64,000 nt of DNA from assembly GCA_015152475.1 (NCBI GenBank), contig SUTW01000004.1, forward strand, positions 62,001 through 126,000, read 5' to 3'. The notes beneath the pieces were generated by a model. That model was not told the origin of the DNA and did not search any database. It worked only from the letters and a program-made list of their open reading frames with translations. This DNA comes from Cyanobacteria bacterium SIG30 (lineage in GTDB: Bacteria; Cyanobacteriota; Vampirovibrionia; Gastranaerophilales; Gastranaerophilaceae). The position numbers and the translations under genes were made by a program. Shown piece by piece: positions 19,090 to 28,361 of the stretch; positions within the stretch are counted from its first letter, which is position 1; each line of letters opens with the position of its first letter.

Positions 19090-20106
19090 ATGTCTATAAC
19101 AATATTATTACTTATTGCGGTTGTAGTACTGGCTTTAGCATTTGAATTCATCAATGGTTTTCATGATTGTGCAAATGCCATCGCGACAGTTGTTTCAACA
19201 AAAGTTTTATCACCGAAGCAAGCTGTTTTGTTTAGTGCAGTTTTAAATTTCATAGGGGCACTTACAGGAACTCACGTTGCAAAAACTATTGGTTCAGGTA
19301 TTGTAAACGGCGAAATGGTTACATTAACAGTCATTTTCTGCGCTTTATTTGCAGCTATTGTTTGGAACATTTTGACTTGGCTTTTAGGGCTTCCATCTAG
19401 TTCTTCTCATGCTTTAATTGGTGGGTTATTGGGTGCAACAATTGTTAAAGCCGGTGTTGAAGCAGTTCATGTTGATACTTTGGTTGAAAAAGTAATTGCG
19501 CCTATGTTTGTATCTCCTGTTTTGGGTTTTGCAACTGGTTTTATATTAATGTTGGTTATCGCTTGGTTTATTATAATTTTTAAATCAAAGCCAGATTCTA
19601 TTAATAAGAAGTTTAGAAAAATTCAGTTGATTTCATCTGCACTTATGGCATTTAGCCATGGTTCAAACGATGCTCAAAAAACAATGGGGATAATTACATT
19701 GGCACTTTTTGCTGGTGGTGTTCTTCATAAAGCGCCTGGTGCAGATTTTGAAATTCCTATATATGTAATTATGGCTTGTGCTATAACAATGGCAGCCGGG
19801 ACAATGAACGGTGGCTGGAAAATCATAAAAACTATGGGGCATAAAATCATAAAATTAAAACCAATTCATGGTTTTGCAGCTGAAACTTCAGCGGCTGGCT
19901 TGATTTTAATTGCATCTCATTTTGGTATTCCATTGAGCACAACTCACGTTATTTCAACATCAATTATGGGCGTTGGAACAACTTTTCATGCTCATGCCGT
20001 TAAATGGAACGTTGTTGGGAATATTGTTGTGGCTTGGGTTTTAACAATTCCAGCTTGCCTTATTATTTCAGCAATTTCATATTATTTAATATATAAGATT
20101 GTGTAG
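19090..20106 (+). CDS. pit: PiT-family inorganic phosphate transporter
   Basis: FINGFHDCANAIATVVSTKVL, SHGSNDAQKTMGII. Confidence 0.95.
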   Translation: MSITILLLIAVVVLALAFEFINGFHDCANAIATVVSTKVLSPKQAVLFSAVLNFIGALTGTHVAKTIGSGIVNGEMVTLTVIFCALFAAIVWNILTWLLGLPSSSSHALIGGLLGATIVKAGVEAVHVDTLVEKVIAPMFVSPVLGFATGFILMLVIAWFIIIFKSKPDSINKKFRKIQLISSALMAFSHGSNDAQKTMGIITLALFAGGVLHKAPGADFEIPIYVIMACAITMAAGTMNGGWKIIKTMGHKIIKLKPIHGFAAETSAAGLILIASHFGIPLSTTHVISTSIMGVGTTFHAHAVKWNVVGNIVVAWVLTIPACLIISAISYYLIYKIV

Positions 20107-20130
20107 AATATAAATTCTGCACAATCTTTT
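20095..20130 (+). terminator. rho-independent terminator overlapping pit stop
   Basis: aagattgtgtagaa-tataaa-ttctgcacaatctttt. Confidence 0.75.
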
Positions 20131-20146
20131 AAAACATAAATCTAAA

Positions 20147-20293
20147 ATGGAAAAAGATAAAGAAGTTAAAAAGCCCCATAAGAAAAAGAAAAGTAAAGTC
20201 AAAATCAAGAATTACAATCTTGATAAATATGAATTTATGGACATATTGCTCTCAAATTCTGCTCATCCAAATGACAGTTTTAAATTGCGTTAA
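20147..20293 (+). CDS. 48-aa Lys-rich small ORF
   Basis: MEKDKEVKKPHKKKKSKVKIKNYNLDKYEFMDILLSNSAHPNDSFKLR*; below the supplied ORF-length cutoff. Confidence 0.4.
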   Translation: MEKDKEVKKPHKKKKSKVKIKNYNLDKYEFMDILLSNSAHPNDSFKLR

Positions 20294-20873
20294 TTTCTTT
20301 TAGCATATCTTTAACGGTCTCGACAGGCAAACCCATAACATTGTCATACGGGCCTTCAATTTTTTCGATAAAACTTGTTTCGGGCGGATTTTTTACAGTA
20401 TTTTCATCAACAAAATCCTGAATTCCATATGAACCAGCTTTATCAAATGGTTTAAAATCTTTTATGTATTTTTTAATTTCGTCATCATTTAAATTTCTGA
20501 ATTTTACTTTTGTTTCAGTAGTTTTTGTGATTTTTTGTTTGCCATCAATAACGGTTGTTGCAGTTATTACTGTATGCCATCTATTAGACAGTTTTTTTAA
20601 ACAAAAGAAAGCCTCGTTTTCATTGCGAGGCTTAGTTAAACACACACTATCGAGAATTACGATTGTATCAGCGCTTAATACGACGGCATCGAAATCAATT
20701 GATTGAGCAACATCTTGCGCTTTACAATCTGATATCTTTTTTATGAAATTCTTATCGAATTTTTCACTTTTTTCTTCCTTATATTTTGATTCAACTACTA
20801 TAAAATTAATTTTGGCTTTTTTGAGTAATTCTTTTCTTCTTGGTGATTTTGATGCTAAAACAATTTTTTTCAT
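20280..20873 (-). CDS. maf: Maf-like nucleotide pyrophosphatase
   Basis: IVLASKSPRRKELL; VLSADTIVIL. Confidence 0.93.
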   Translation of the reverse strand: MKKIVLASKSPRRKELLKKAKINFIVVESKYKEEKSEKFDKNFIKKISDCKAQDVAQSIDFDAVVLSADTIVILDSVCLTKPRNENEAFFCLKKLSNRWHTVITATTVIDGKQKITKTTETKVKFRNLNDDEIKKYIKDFKPFDKAGSYGIQDFVDENTVKNPPETSFIEKIEGPYDNVMGLPVETVKDMLKEINAI

Positions 20874-20893
20874 AACATCATTTTAGCACACTT

Positions 20894-21154
20894 TTAAGTT
20901 GCTGGATTAGTTCTGTTTTTTAATTGCTTTGTTTTATGGTATTGAATACCCGGAGCAATTGCATCTTTACAAGTAGAACGTAATTTGGCTTGTATATCAA
21001 GCATTGAGCGATGCATTAATGCGTAATCATTCATTGCTTCGTACATTTTATTTGGGTCAACCATAGAGTTTCCAATAATTGGATTATCTACTTTTAAGCT
21101 ATTGTATTTTTTGACCAAAGCAACATCAAGTCTGTCAAATGCGCCAATCGCCAT
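20894..21154 (-). CDS. hypothetical protein
   Basis: 86-aa ORF. Confidence 0.6.
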   Translation of the reverse strand: MAIGAFDRLDVALVKKYNSLKVDNPIIGNSMVDPNKMYEAMNDYALMHRSMLDIQAKLRSTCKDAIAPGIQYHKTKQLKNRTNPAT

Positions 21155-21294
21155 TTTCTTTCTCCCTGTAAGTTTAAATCCCTGTTCCTATTTCCTATAC
21201 TTTATAAAAGTATTTCTTTATTCAAAAATTGACAAAAAAATATCATTTGTTAAGTTTTGTTAACAAATGATATTTTGTATAAATCCAAATAACC

Positions 21295-21954
21295 TTATTT
21301 AGTTTGTTGTACAAAGTTATTAATCATATTAGGTTGAGTGTTTTGTACAGGTGCTGCAACTGGTGCAACTGGTGTTGATGTCACAACTGGTGTTGCATTT
21401 GCTGTGGCTTGTACAGGTGTTGCTACTGGCGCAACATTTACCTGAGCTGGTTGAGCTGGTTTATATGCCGCTGGGTCAGGTGTATTGTTTGCATTTTTCT
21501 TTTTATTTTTTATTGCCATACCACCGCCAATAATCGCAAGTAAAGCTCCTGCTCCTATTGCCAATTTTCCTTTAAATGGAATTTTATCAATAAAGTTTTT
21601 AATTCCTTTTGGTTCGTCAATTACATCTTCAACAACTTCACCAATTTCATCAACTACGTTTTCCACATCATTTTTTACAGCAGCTCCCGCACCACTTTCA
21701 ACTACATCTCCAACAACTTCTGCAACATTTTCCGTGATAGGTTTTGGTGTTATGATTCCTGCTTCAATAAGCTGGTTTTCAAGTCTTCCTGCTAGTTCTT
21801 TTAAATACTCTAGCATTTTAGGTTTTTCGATGATTACGTTTCCTGCGCCATTTAAAGTAATATGGTCGCCATCTTGGACTATGCAGGCTATAGTTTGTTT
21901 CCCTGCAAATGAAGGTCTTGATACGTTGTTGATGTTAATTGGATTTATTTTCAT
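21295..21954 (-). CDS. hypothetical protein, MKINPININNVSRPSFAG N-terminus, one TM, Ala/Pro-rich tail
   Basis: ORF; F.G motif; hydrophobic GKLAIGAGALLAIIGGGMAI. Confidence 0.7.
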   Translation of the reverse strand: MKINPININNVSRPSFAGKQTIACIVQDGDHITLNGAGNVIIEKPKMLEYLKELAGRLENQLIEAGIITPKPITENVAEVVGDVVESGAGAAVKNDVENVVDEIGEVVEDVIDEPKGIKNFIDKIPFKGKLAIGAGALLAIIGGGMAIKNKKKNANNTPDPAAYKPAQPAQVNVAPVATPVQATANATPVVTSTPVAPVAAPVQNTQPNMINNFVQQTK

Positions 21955-21974
21955 GGGATTTCTCCTTTAATTGA

Positions 21975-24563
21975 TTAACAATATACAAAGTTGCTGTAAT
22001 TTGGTTCATTTATAGAATCATTAGTTTCTTTTATAAGTTTGTTTACAAATGCTTTATTTATAAATTCAATTTTAGGTGCTTTTGCTGTTTTATTATCTTC
22101 GAAATTTTTGAAGAAATGTTCTTCATATCTTTCCATAGCAGATTTGCCGTCATTTGTATCTACGTTATTGTGCCAATCCATTTCTCTTGTTATTGCATTC
22201 AAACGCATTTTTGAAATTGCTGAAGAATCTAAGTTTGTTGCTTTTGCGATAGTTGTCGCAATTTCAGATGACATAACATCATCTCTGTATGCTCTTACTG
22301 CTTTTTTGTATTCGCCTGATTCTTTTGCCATTTCCATTATTTTTTTATCAGATACAATTTCTTCAGCTAAGCCATATCTTGCGCGTTTTTTATTTTCTGT
22401 TTCGATATCACTTTTTATTCTTGATGCAGTGTTATCTCTTACTTGAATAAGTTTTGCGCCTGCAGGAGTTTTTTCTAATTCTTTATCTCTGATTTTTTCA
22501 GGATCAATATAATAGAAACCATTTTTTGTTCTGAAACCAGTTGCTTTTTCAGGGTTTTCAGTATAATCAATAACAGTTTTCTTCATACCGCCTGTGTTTG
22601 AGCTTATTACCAAACCGCCTCTGGCATATGTTTCTTGTGGTGTCAACCCGCAAGGTTCAAATCTGCTTGGGAATAATGCAAAATCTGCTGCAGATGCCAT
22701 AGCGTCAGCTGGTCCCCAACCATCAATGTATGCAAAACGTCCTTTAAGTTCAGGCATTTGCGCCATTTCTTTTATGATTTTTTTGATATTGTCGCCTTCT
22801 TCACCTGGTTGAAGTCCGCCACAAATTACAAAGATTGATTTACCATCATCTTCATCTGATTTCACATATTTTATAATTCCGTCAAGAACTTCATCAAATG
22901 CTTTTTGGAAGTCGCCTCTTCCCCAGCTTACAAATAATTTAGGGTTTCCTTCTTCAAGTGATTTTAATGTATCTTCATTTAATGTACTTGTTATGTTAGC
23001 AGGTTTTCCTTTTGTTACACCAGCAACAACGTCTTCACGTGACATATTTTCTGGTAATTCTTCAATATCTTTGTATTTTACAAGTCTTTCTATAAAGTTA
23101 TATTTGTTGTATTTTTTAACTTCGTCAACTTCTTTGATATCAACATTAACAGGGTCAAAAGTTTTCATTGGTTTAACTAATGTTCCGTCTGCATATTTTA
23201 TAGTTGCATTTTCAAAGAATTTTTCGTTATAGTATTTTGCGGCATTTGGAGAAATTTGTAATTCTCTTGAAGGTTTAGCAAGACCATTTGTTACACCAAT
23301 TAATTGGCCGTTATCTCTTAAAACTTTTAATGCTTTTGTTAAACCTTCTGCAAATTCTGGGTTTTCTGCGCATTCTTCAACGTATGAAGGAGAAACGCCA
23401 GCCATGCTCACATATCCAGTTTCTGCCAATTTGATTGGAATCATACTTGGGTTTATTGTCCCCTTTTCATCCACCATATTTGGCATTAATTTTTTCCAGA
23501 ATTCACCCCATTTCTTTGGAGTTTCTGGACCTCTTGATAGAGTTAATTCTTTAAATTCTTTACTGCCAACAACAGCTTTGAATTCATCTTCTGTTGCAAG
23601 GGCTTTAAACATATCAAATTCTGATGAACCTAATCCTTGATAACCGCCACGACCAATATTGTGTATGATGTAGCCAATGTTTACATCTTGATACATATCA
23701 ACACCTGCATTTGCTTGGTCTTGGATAAATTTAGCAGCAGCACTTGGGTGCCAATCGTGGATTACGATGTTTCTTGGGTCGATATCGCTACCCATATTAG
23801 GCATGCCTTCAATTGTTGCTTTTGCGAATTGTGCATAGTTTTCATACAGTTCGCCACCAACATACGCAAAATCGCCACCTCTTTTAGCGTATTGTTTTGA
23901 CATAGATGCAGTTTTTGGAACAGCAACCATGAATACTCTTGCAGTATTACCTTCTGGTAAAAATTCTTTTGGAACAGCGTCTGTTGCTTCGAAAATTTTA
24001 TATTCTACATCTTTTGCTTCGCCTGTTGTGGTATCATTTTCTCTTATTATTCCGGTTGTTACTTCTTCAAGTTTAAATTTTTTGCCTTTGTTGCCTTTTA
24101 CTTTTGTTATATCGTCAACATCTGCAACATAATATGTGCTTTTTGTGCCATTTTCTTCAAGTGTTACGGGATGAACTTGAACTTCTCCATTTTCAACAAT
24201 TACGTCGCCATTGTAGTATGGAATAAAGAAATTGTGTTGTGTAGGTACTCCATTTTGTGGTTTGTATTCACCCCATTGTTTAATCCAATCGTTTATAACT
24301 GTTGCAACACCGCCACCTTTGCTTAGTGCACCTTCTGATATCAAGTGGGCAACTTGGTTTGTTTTGCCACCTGCAAAAGATATCATAGAGCCAACTTTGC
24401 TTGCATTATTCACTTGGGCTTTGCCAAGGCTTGTTATGGCGCTATTTGCGCTTTTTGAAACCTCGTTTATATTTTGATTTTGAACGTTATTGTTCTTTAC
24501 GTTTGCTTCAAAACCTACATTTTTGTTTTGGACATTGAACAATTCAATTCGATTGATTTTCAT
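21975..24563 (-). CDS. glycogen/starch synthase-like GT5 glycosyltransferase with N-terminal extension
   Basis: NIVIHDWH; FALFPSRFEPCGLTPQETYARGGLVISSNTGGMKKTV. Confidence 0.8.
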   Translation of the reverse strand: MKINRIELFNVQNKNVGFEANVKNNNVQNQNINEVSKSANSAITSLGKAQVNNASKVGSMISFAGGKTNQVAHLISEGALSKGGGVATVINDWIKQWGEYKPQNGVPTQHNFFIPYYNGDVIVENGEVQVHPVTLEENGTKSTYYVADVDDITKVKGNKGKKFKLEEVTTGIIRENDTTTGEAKDVEYKIFEATDAVPKEFLPEGNTARVFMVAVPKTASMSKQYAKRGGDFAYVGGELYENYAQFAKATIEGMPNMGSDIDPRNIVIHDWHPSAAAKFIQDQANAGVDMYQDVNIGYIIHNIGRGGYQGLGSSEFDMFKALATEDEFKAVVGSKEFKELTLSRGPETPKKWGEFWKKLMPNMVDEKGTINPSMIPIKLAETGYVSMAGVSPSYVEECAENPEFAEGLTKALKVLRDNGQLIGVTNGLAKPSRELQISPNAAKYYNEKFFENATIKYADGTLVKPMKTFDPVNVDIKEVDEVKKYNKYNFIERLVKYKDIEELPENMSREDVVAGVTKGKPANITSTLNEDTLKSLEEGNPKLFVSWGRGDFQKAFDEVLDGIIKYVKSDEDDGKSIFVICGGLQPGEEGDNIKKIIKEMAQMPELKGRFAYIDGWGPADAMASAADFALFPSRFEPCGLTPQETYARGGLVISSNTGGMKKTVIDYTENPEKATGFRTKNGFYYIDPEKIRDKELEKTPAGAKLIQVRDNTASRIKSDIETENKKRARYGLAEEIVSDKKIMEMAKESGEYKKAVRAYRDDVMSSEIATTIAKATNLDSSAISKMRLNAITREMDWHNNVDTNDGKSAMERYEEHFFKNFEDNKTAKAPKIEFINKAFVNKLIKETNDSINEPNYSNFVYC

Positions 24564-24789
24564 TAGAATCTCCTAACCTGTCAACACACATTCCTAATTA
24601 AATTAAACACGAAAACTTTTAAAATTGCCCATGTAAAAAGGCTTTAAACCATGTTAACTGCCAAAAAGCTATCTATATTTAAGTTATAGGAAAAAAATAA
24701 ATTTTTACAAAACTTAATAATTTGTATGGTATTTTTTTGGTTTTTAAAAACAATGTTTCTTATGTATAGATGCTTTTATTTATATGCAA

Positions 24790-26001
24790 TTATGAAATTT
24801 CTTTTTTTATAAAATTATATAAATAATCAAGTGCGCCTTTGTTTTTTTCAAAGACTTCAAAACAATTTTTCTTCATATTGTTATAATGTTCATTATTGCT
24901 TAAAAGTTTATCAAATTCATTTATCAACTCTTCTTCGTTTTGTACGATTTTTGAACAATTATATTCGGTTAAATTTTTGAAAACCAATTTAAAGTTTTTT
25001 ATGTTTGGACCTGATATAACTGGTTTTTCCCAAATCGTTGCTTCAAGCGGATTGTGTCCACCTGTGTTATTAAAACTTCCACCCATAAATACACTGTGTG
25101 CTATTGAATAAATGTTTTTTAGTTCGCCTGTTGTGTCTAAAATTAAAATGTCATTTTCCTTAAAAGTGTTTTTAGATTTTAATTTTCCATTTGTTAAGTT
25201 TTGAATAGAATTAACTCTTTCAAGGTGCCTTGGTGCAATTAAAAGTTTTAAATTTTTGTGTTTTTCTTTTAATTTTTTATAAGCGTTATATATTATTTCA
25301 TCTTCACCTTTATGTGTACTTCCTGCAATAATAAGGGGAGCACCATTTAAATCTAAATCGGATATTTCAGCCGTTGGTTTTTGGATATCAAATTTTATAT
25401 TGCCCATTGTTGCAACTTTTTCTTCTTTTGCGCCAATCTTTATAAATTTTTCTCTATCTTCATTACTTTGAGTTAAAATTTTTGAATAATTATCAAGAAC
25501 TTTTTTGAAAATAAATTTCAATTTTTTATAGCTTTTAAATGTGTTATCTGAAATTCTTCCATTAAAAATGACAAGCGGAATATTTTTCTTTTTTATTTGA
25601 TTTGAAAATTCTGGCCAAATTTCGGTTTCTGCGATTAAAACAGCACTTGGGTTTATTGCCTTTATTGCATTTTTAACACTAAATGTAAAATCATACGGAA
25701 AATATGTTATTTTGTGGCAATAATCTTTTAATTTGTTTTTTGCCAACTCTTGTCCTTGCGGAGTTGAAGTTGTAACAACTATTTTATAGTTATTTATTTT
25801 TTTTACAATGTCCTGAATTAATTGCACTTCACCAACCGAAATGCAATGAAGCCATAATATATTTTTTTCGTTTTGAAAATCAAAATTATAAAACCCGAAT
25901 TTTTCTTTAATTCCAGCTCTTATTTTTTTAGAGAATATACTCAAAATTAAAATGACTGGTAAGAAAAAAATTGTGAAAAATATGTTGTAAATTTTTATCA
26001 T
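24790..26001 (-). CDS. waaA: 3-deoxy-D-manno-octulosonic acid transferase
   Basis: VVTTSTPQGQELAK, AETEIWPEF, NGRISDNTFKSYKKLKFIFKKVL, GGSFNNTGGHNPLEAT. Confidence 0.93.
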   Translation of the reverse strand: MIKIYNIFFTIFFLPVILILSIFSKKIRAGIKEKFGFYNFDFQNEKNILWLHCISVGEVQLIQDIVKKINNYKIVVTTSTPQGQELAKNKLKDYCHKITYFPYDFTFSVKNAIKAINPSAVLIAETEIWPEFSNQIKKKNIPLVIFNGRISDNTFKSYKKLKFIFKKVLDNYSKILTQSNEDREKFIKIGAKEEKVATMGNIKFDIQKPTAEISDLDLNGAPLIIAGSTHKGEDEIIYNAYKKLKEKHKNLKLLIAPRHLERVNSIQNLTNGKLKSKNTFKENDILILDTTGELKNIYSIAHSVFMGGSFNNTGGHNPLEATIWEKPVISGPNIKNFKLVFKNLTEYNCSKIVQNEEELINEFDKLLSNNEHYNNMKKNCFEVFEKNKGALDYLYNFIKKEIS

Positions 26002-26039
26002 AGAGTAATTTTATCATAAATTGTGCTAAAATAATTGTT

Positions 26040-26624
26040 ATGTTAAATTTTGAAAATGAAATACCTTTTGATCCTGGGTATAATAAAAACCTAATAATTT
26101 TTGCACAAGCTCTTGAAGAAGGTTCTTATGAAGTTGTGAGGGCAAAAAATGCCAATCAGAAAAAATTTAAAATGAGAATTTATATGCCAAAATTCAATAA
26201 GGCACTTAAATCAACACTTGGTTTTTGGAAGGGTTGCATTTTATGGGCAATATTCATCAAGTATAAGTTTCCCAACAAAGATATTACTGGAAACAATTTC
26301 TTAAATATAAAAAAAGAAGATATAAATGAATATTTTTATGAGCAAGAGTTTGATGCTGTCCGAGAATATATTCAAAATTACCCTAAAATGTCAAAAATGT
26401 ATTTAGGAAAAGAAATTTCTTATCCTTCTGAATATCTTGATATTATTCAAGATTACAGGGAATTTTTAAAATTAAATGATAATTTTTTAGAAGTTCGAAA
26501 AACTTCAGATTTAAAGTTAAACAAAAAATATGAAAAAGAATACACTATTGATGAATTAAATCAAATTGGGCAAAAAATCGAAAATGCCATTCAAAATGGT
26601 GATTTATCCTTATTTTTGGAATAA
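26040..26624 (+). CDS. hypothetical protein
   Basis: 194-aa ORF. Confidence 0.65.
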   Translation: MLNFENEIPFDPGYNKNLIIFAQALEEGSYEVVRAKNANQKKFKMRIYMPKFNKALKSTLGFWKGCILWAIFIKYKFPNKDITGNNFLNIKKEDINEYFYEQEFDAVREYIQNYPKMSKMYLGKEISYPSEYLDIIQDYREFLKLNDNFLEVRKTSDLKLNKKYEKEYTIDELNQIGQKIENAIQNGDLSLFLE

Positions 26625-26679
26625 AACTATATCCAATCGGGTAATATATTTTAAATTTTCATAATTTTACAATAATGTT

Positions 26680-27606
26680 GTGAGAATTTTTAAAAAACTT
26701 CATAGATATTTTTCAAGAATATTATTTTATATTTTAATTTTGTTGCTTGCAATTTCTGTTGCCATTGAACCTACAATACCAGTTACTTTTCAAGATGGCA
26801 TAATTGTTATTTTATCTTTTGCGCTTTTTCATTTTTTAAATGAAAGAAAAATTCTGTTTAAAAATATTGAAATTTTTGCAAAAGATATAGAAAAAAATAA
26901 AATTATTGAAAAGGAAAAAGAAGCATTTGTTGCAAATATTACACATGATCTTAAAACTCCAACATTAGCACAAATGACAACACTCAATATACTTTTAAAA
27001 GAAAGTCTTGGCACTTTGAATGATGGGCAAAAGAATTTATTAAAACAAATTTTATCTTCCTGCTCTTATATGTCAGATATGATAAATACAATTTTGTATA
27101 CTTATAAATACGAAGAAGGGAACGTTGTATTAAATCTTGAAGAATTTGATTTTAAATGTCTTGTTTATAAAATATGTTCTGATTATTCAAATTTAGCATC
27201 AGAAAGAGGACAAGATATTATCTTTAACGCCCAGGGGGATATAATTTTATGTGCCGATAAGTTGCAAATGACAAGAGTTGTAACAAATTTGATAGCTAAT
27301 GCAATAAATCATGGTGCACAAGGCAAAAATATTTCGGTTTTTGTTGAACAAAAAAATAATAATTTGTTTTTTATTGTTGAAAATGAAGGTGCAACAATAT
27401 CAAAAGATAAAATAAAAATTATTTTTGATAAGTATGTAACTTGCAGAAACCAAAAAATAGGTCATGGTCTTGGGCTTTATTTATCAAAGAAAATAATTGA
27501 AAAACACAATGGTAATATTTTTGCAAAAAGTGAAAATGGCTTAAATTCGTTTGGTTTTGAAATGCCCTCAAATGTTGTTAAATTAGATTATGTAAGGCAA
27601 ATTTGA
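26680..27606 (+). CDS. sensor histidine kinase
   Basis: H-box NITHDLKTP; N-box NLIANAINHG; G-box IGHGLGLYLSKKIIEKHNG; GTG start. Confidence 0.93.
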   Translation: MRIFKKLHRYFSRILFYILILLLAISVAIEPTIPVTFQDGIIVILSFALFHFLNERKILFKNIEIFAKDIEKNKIIEKEKEAFVANITHDLKTPTLAQMTTLNILLKESLGTLNDGQKNLLKQILSSCSYMSDMINTILYTYKYEEGNVVLNLEEFDFKCLVYKICSDYSNLASERGQDIIFNAQGDIILCADKLQMTRVVTNLIANAINHGAQGKNISVFVEQKNNNLFFIVENEGATISKDKIKIIFDKYVTCRNQKIGHGLGLYLSKKIIEKHNGNIFAKSENGLNSFGFEMPSNVVKLDYVRQI

Positions 27607-27629
27607 TTTTGATATTTAAAAATTTGCAT

Positions 27630-27655
27630 TAAAAAAAGCGCTCTTGGCGCTTTAT
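27630..27655 (+). terminator. rho-independent-like hairpin
   Basis: aaaaaaagcgctcttggcgcttta. Confidence 0.7.
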
Positions 27656-27657
27656 TT

Positions 27658-27671
27658 AAATGGTACTCCCA
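27658..27671. repeat. 14-bp direct repeat aaatggtactccca (tRNA-Glu 3'-end copy; candidate att site)
   Basis: Identical to 29571-29584, which spans the tRNA-Glu 3' end. Confidence 0.8.
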
Positions 27672-27733
27672 AGCATGTGATGTGAGATCACTTGCTCATA
27701 AGGTTTTTGAGATCATAAATTCAATTATGACTC
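27672..27733. repeat. two adjacent imperfect stem-loops
   Basis: agcatgtgat-gtgag-atcacttgct and gag(a)tcataa-attcaa-ttatgactc. Confidence 0.6.
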
Positions 27734-27755
27734 GAATATTTCTTTGACGATTTCT

Positions 27756-28361
27756 TTAATAAGGGAAATTACTTAATTTTTTTATAAATATATTTAACCA
27801 TTGTTCATTTTCGCGACCTTTACGAACATCATTCGAGACAAATATTTCTTTTATCTGAATATTATTTATTTCCGATATAACTTTATTAAATTCTTCTTCA
27901 GTTAAATCCGTAAAATATCTCCCGTTTCTATTACCTTCATAATTTCCATACTTAAAAGAACAATAAAATATTCCATTTGTTTTTAAAGCTTCAATGCATT
28001 TAATAATGACCGTTTTTATTTCTTCTTTTCTTAAATGCAATAAGGACGCACAAGCCCAAATTCCGTCAAATTTATTATTATATTCAAGATTTCTAAAATC
28101 TTGACATACAACTTTTTGACCGATTATATTTTCAGCGACTTTACATAATTTTTGAGAACCATCTAAAGCCGTTACATTAAATCCTTTATTTATAAAATAT
28201 TTACTATCTCTACCAGACCCACAACCTAAATCTAAAATCATTGCACTGTTATTTAAATAGTTCAAAAATTTATCTTGCATTTCACTAAATTCACAGTCTA
28301 TAGTGTTTGATATAAAACTTTTAGCATTATTATTGTAATAATCTATTGTTGTATCGTTCAT
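27756..28361 (-). CDS. class I SAM-dependent methyltransferase (small-molecule/TehB-like)
   Basis: MILDLGCGSGRDSKYF, VTALDGS, FDGIWACASLLHL; no NPPY/DPPY motif. Confidence 0.88.
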   Translation of the reverse strand: MNDTTIDYYNNNAKSFISNTIDCEFSEMQDKFLNYLNNSAMILDLGCGSGRDSKYFINKGFNVTALDGSQKLCKVAENIIGQKVVCQDFRNLEYNNKFDGIWACASLLHLRKEEIKTVIIKCIEALKTNGIFYCSFKYGNYEGNRNGRYFTDLTEEEFNKVISEINNIQIKEIFVSNDVRKGRENEQWLNIFIKKLSNFPY

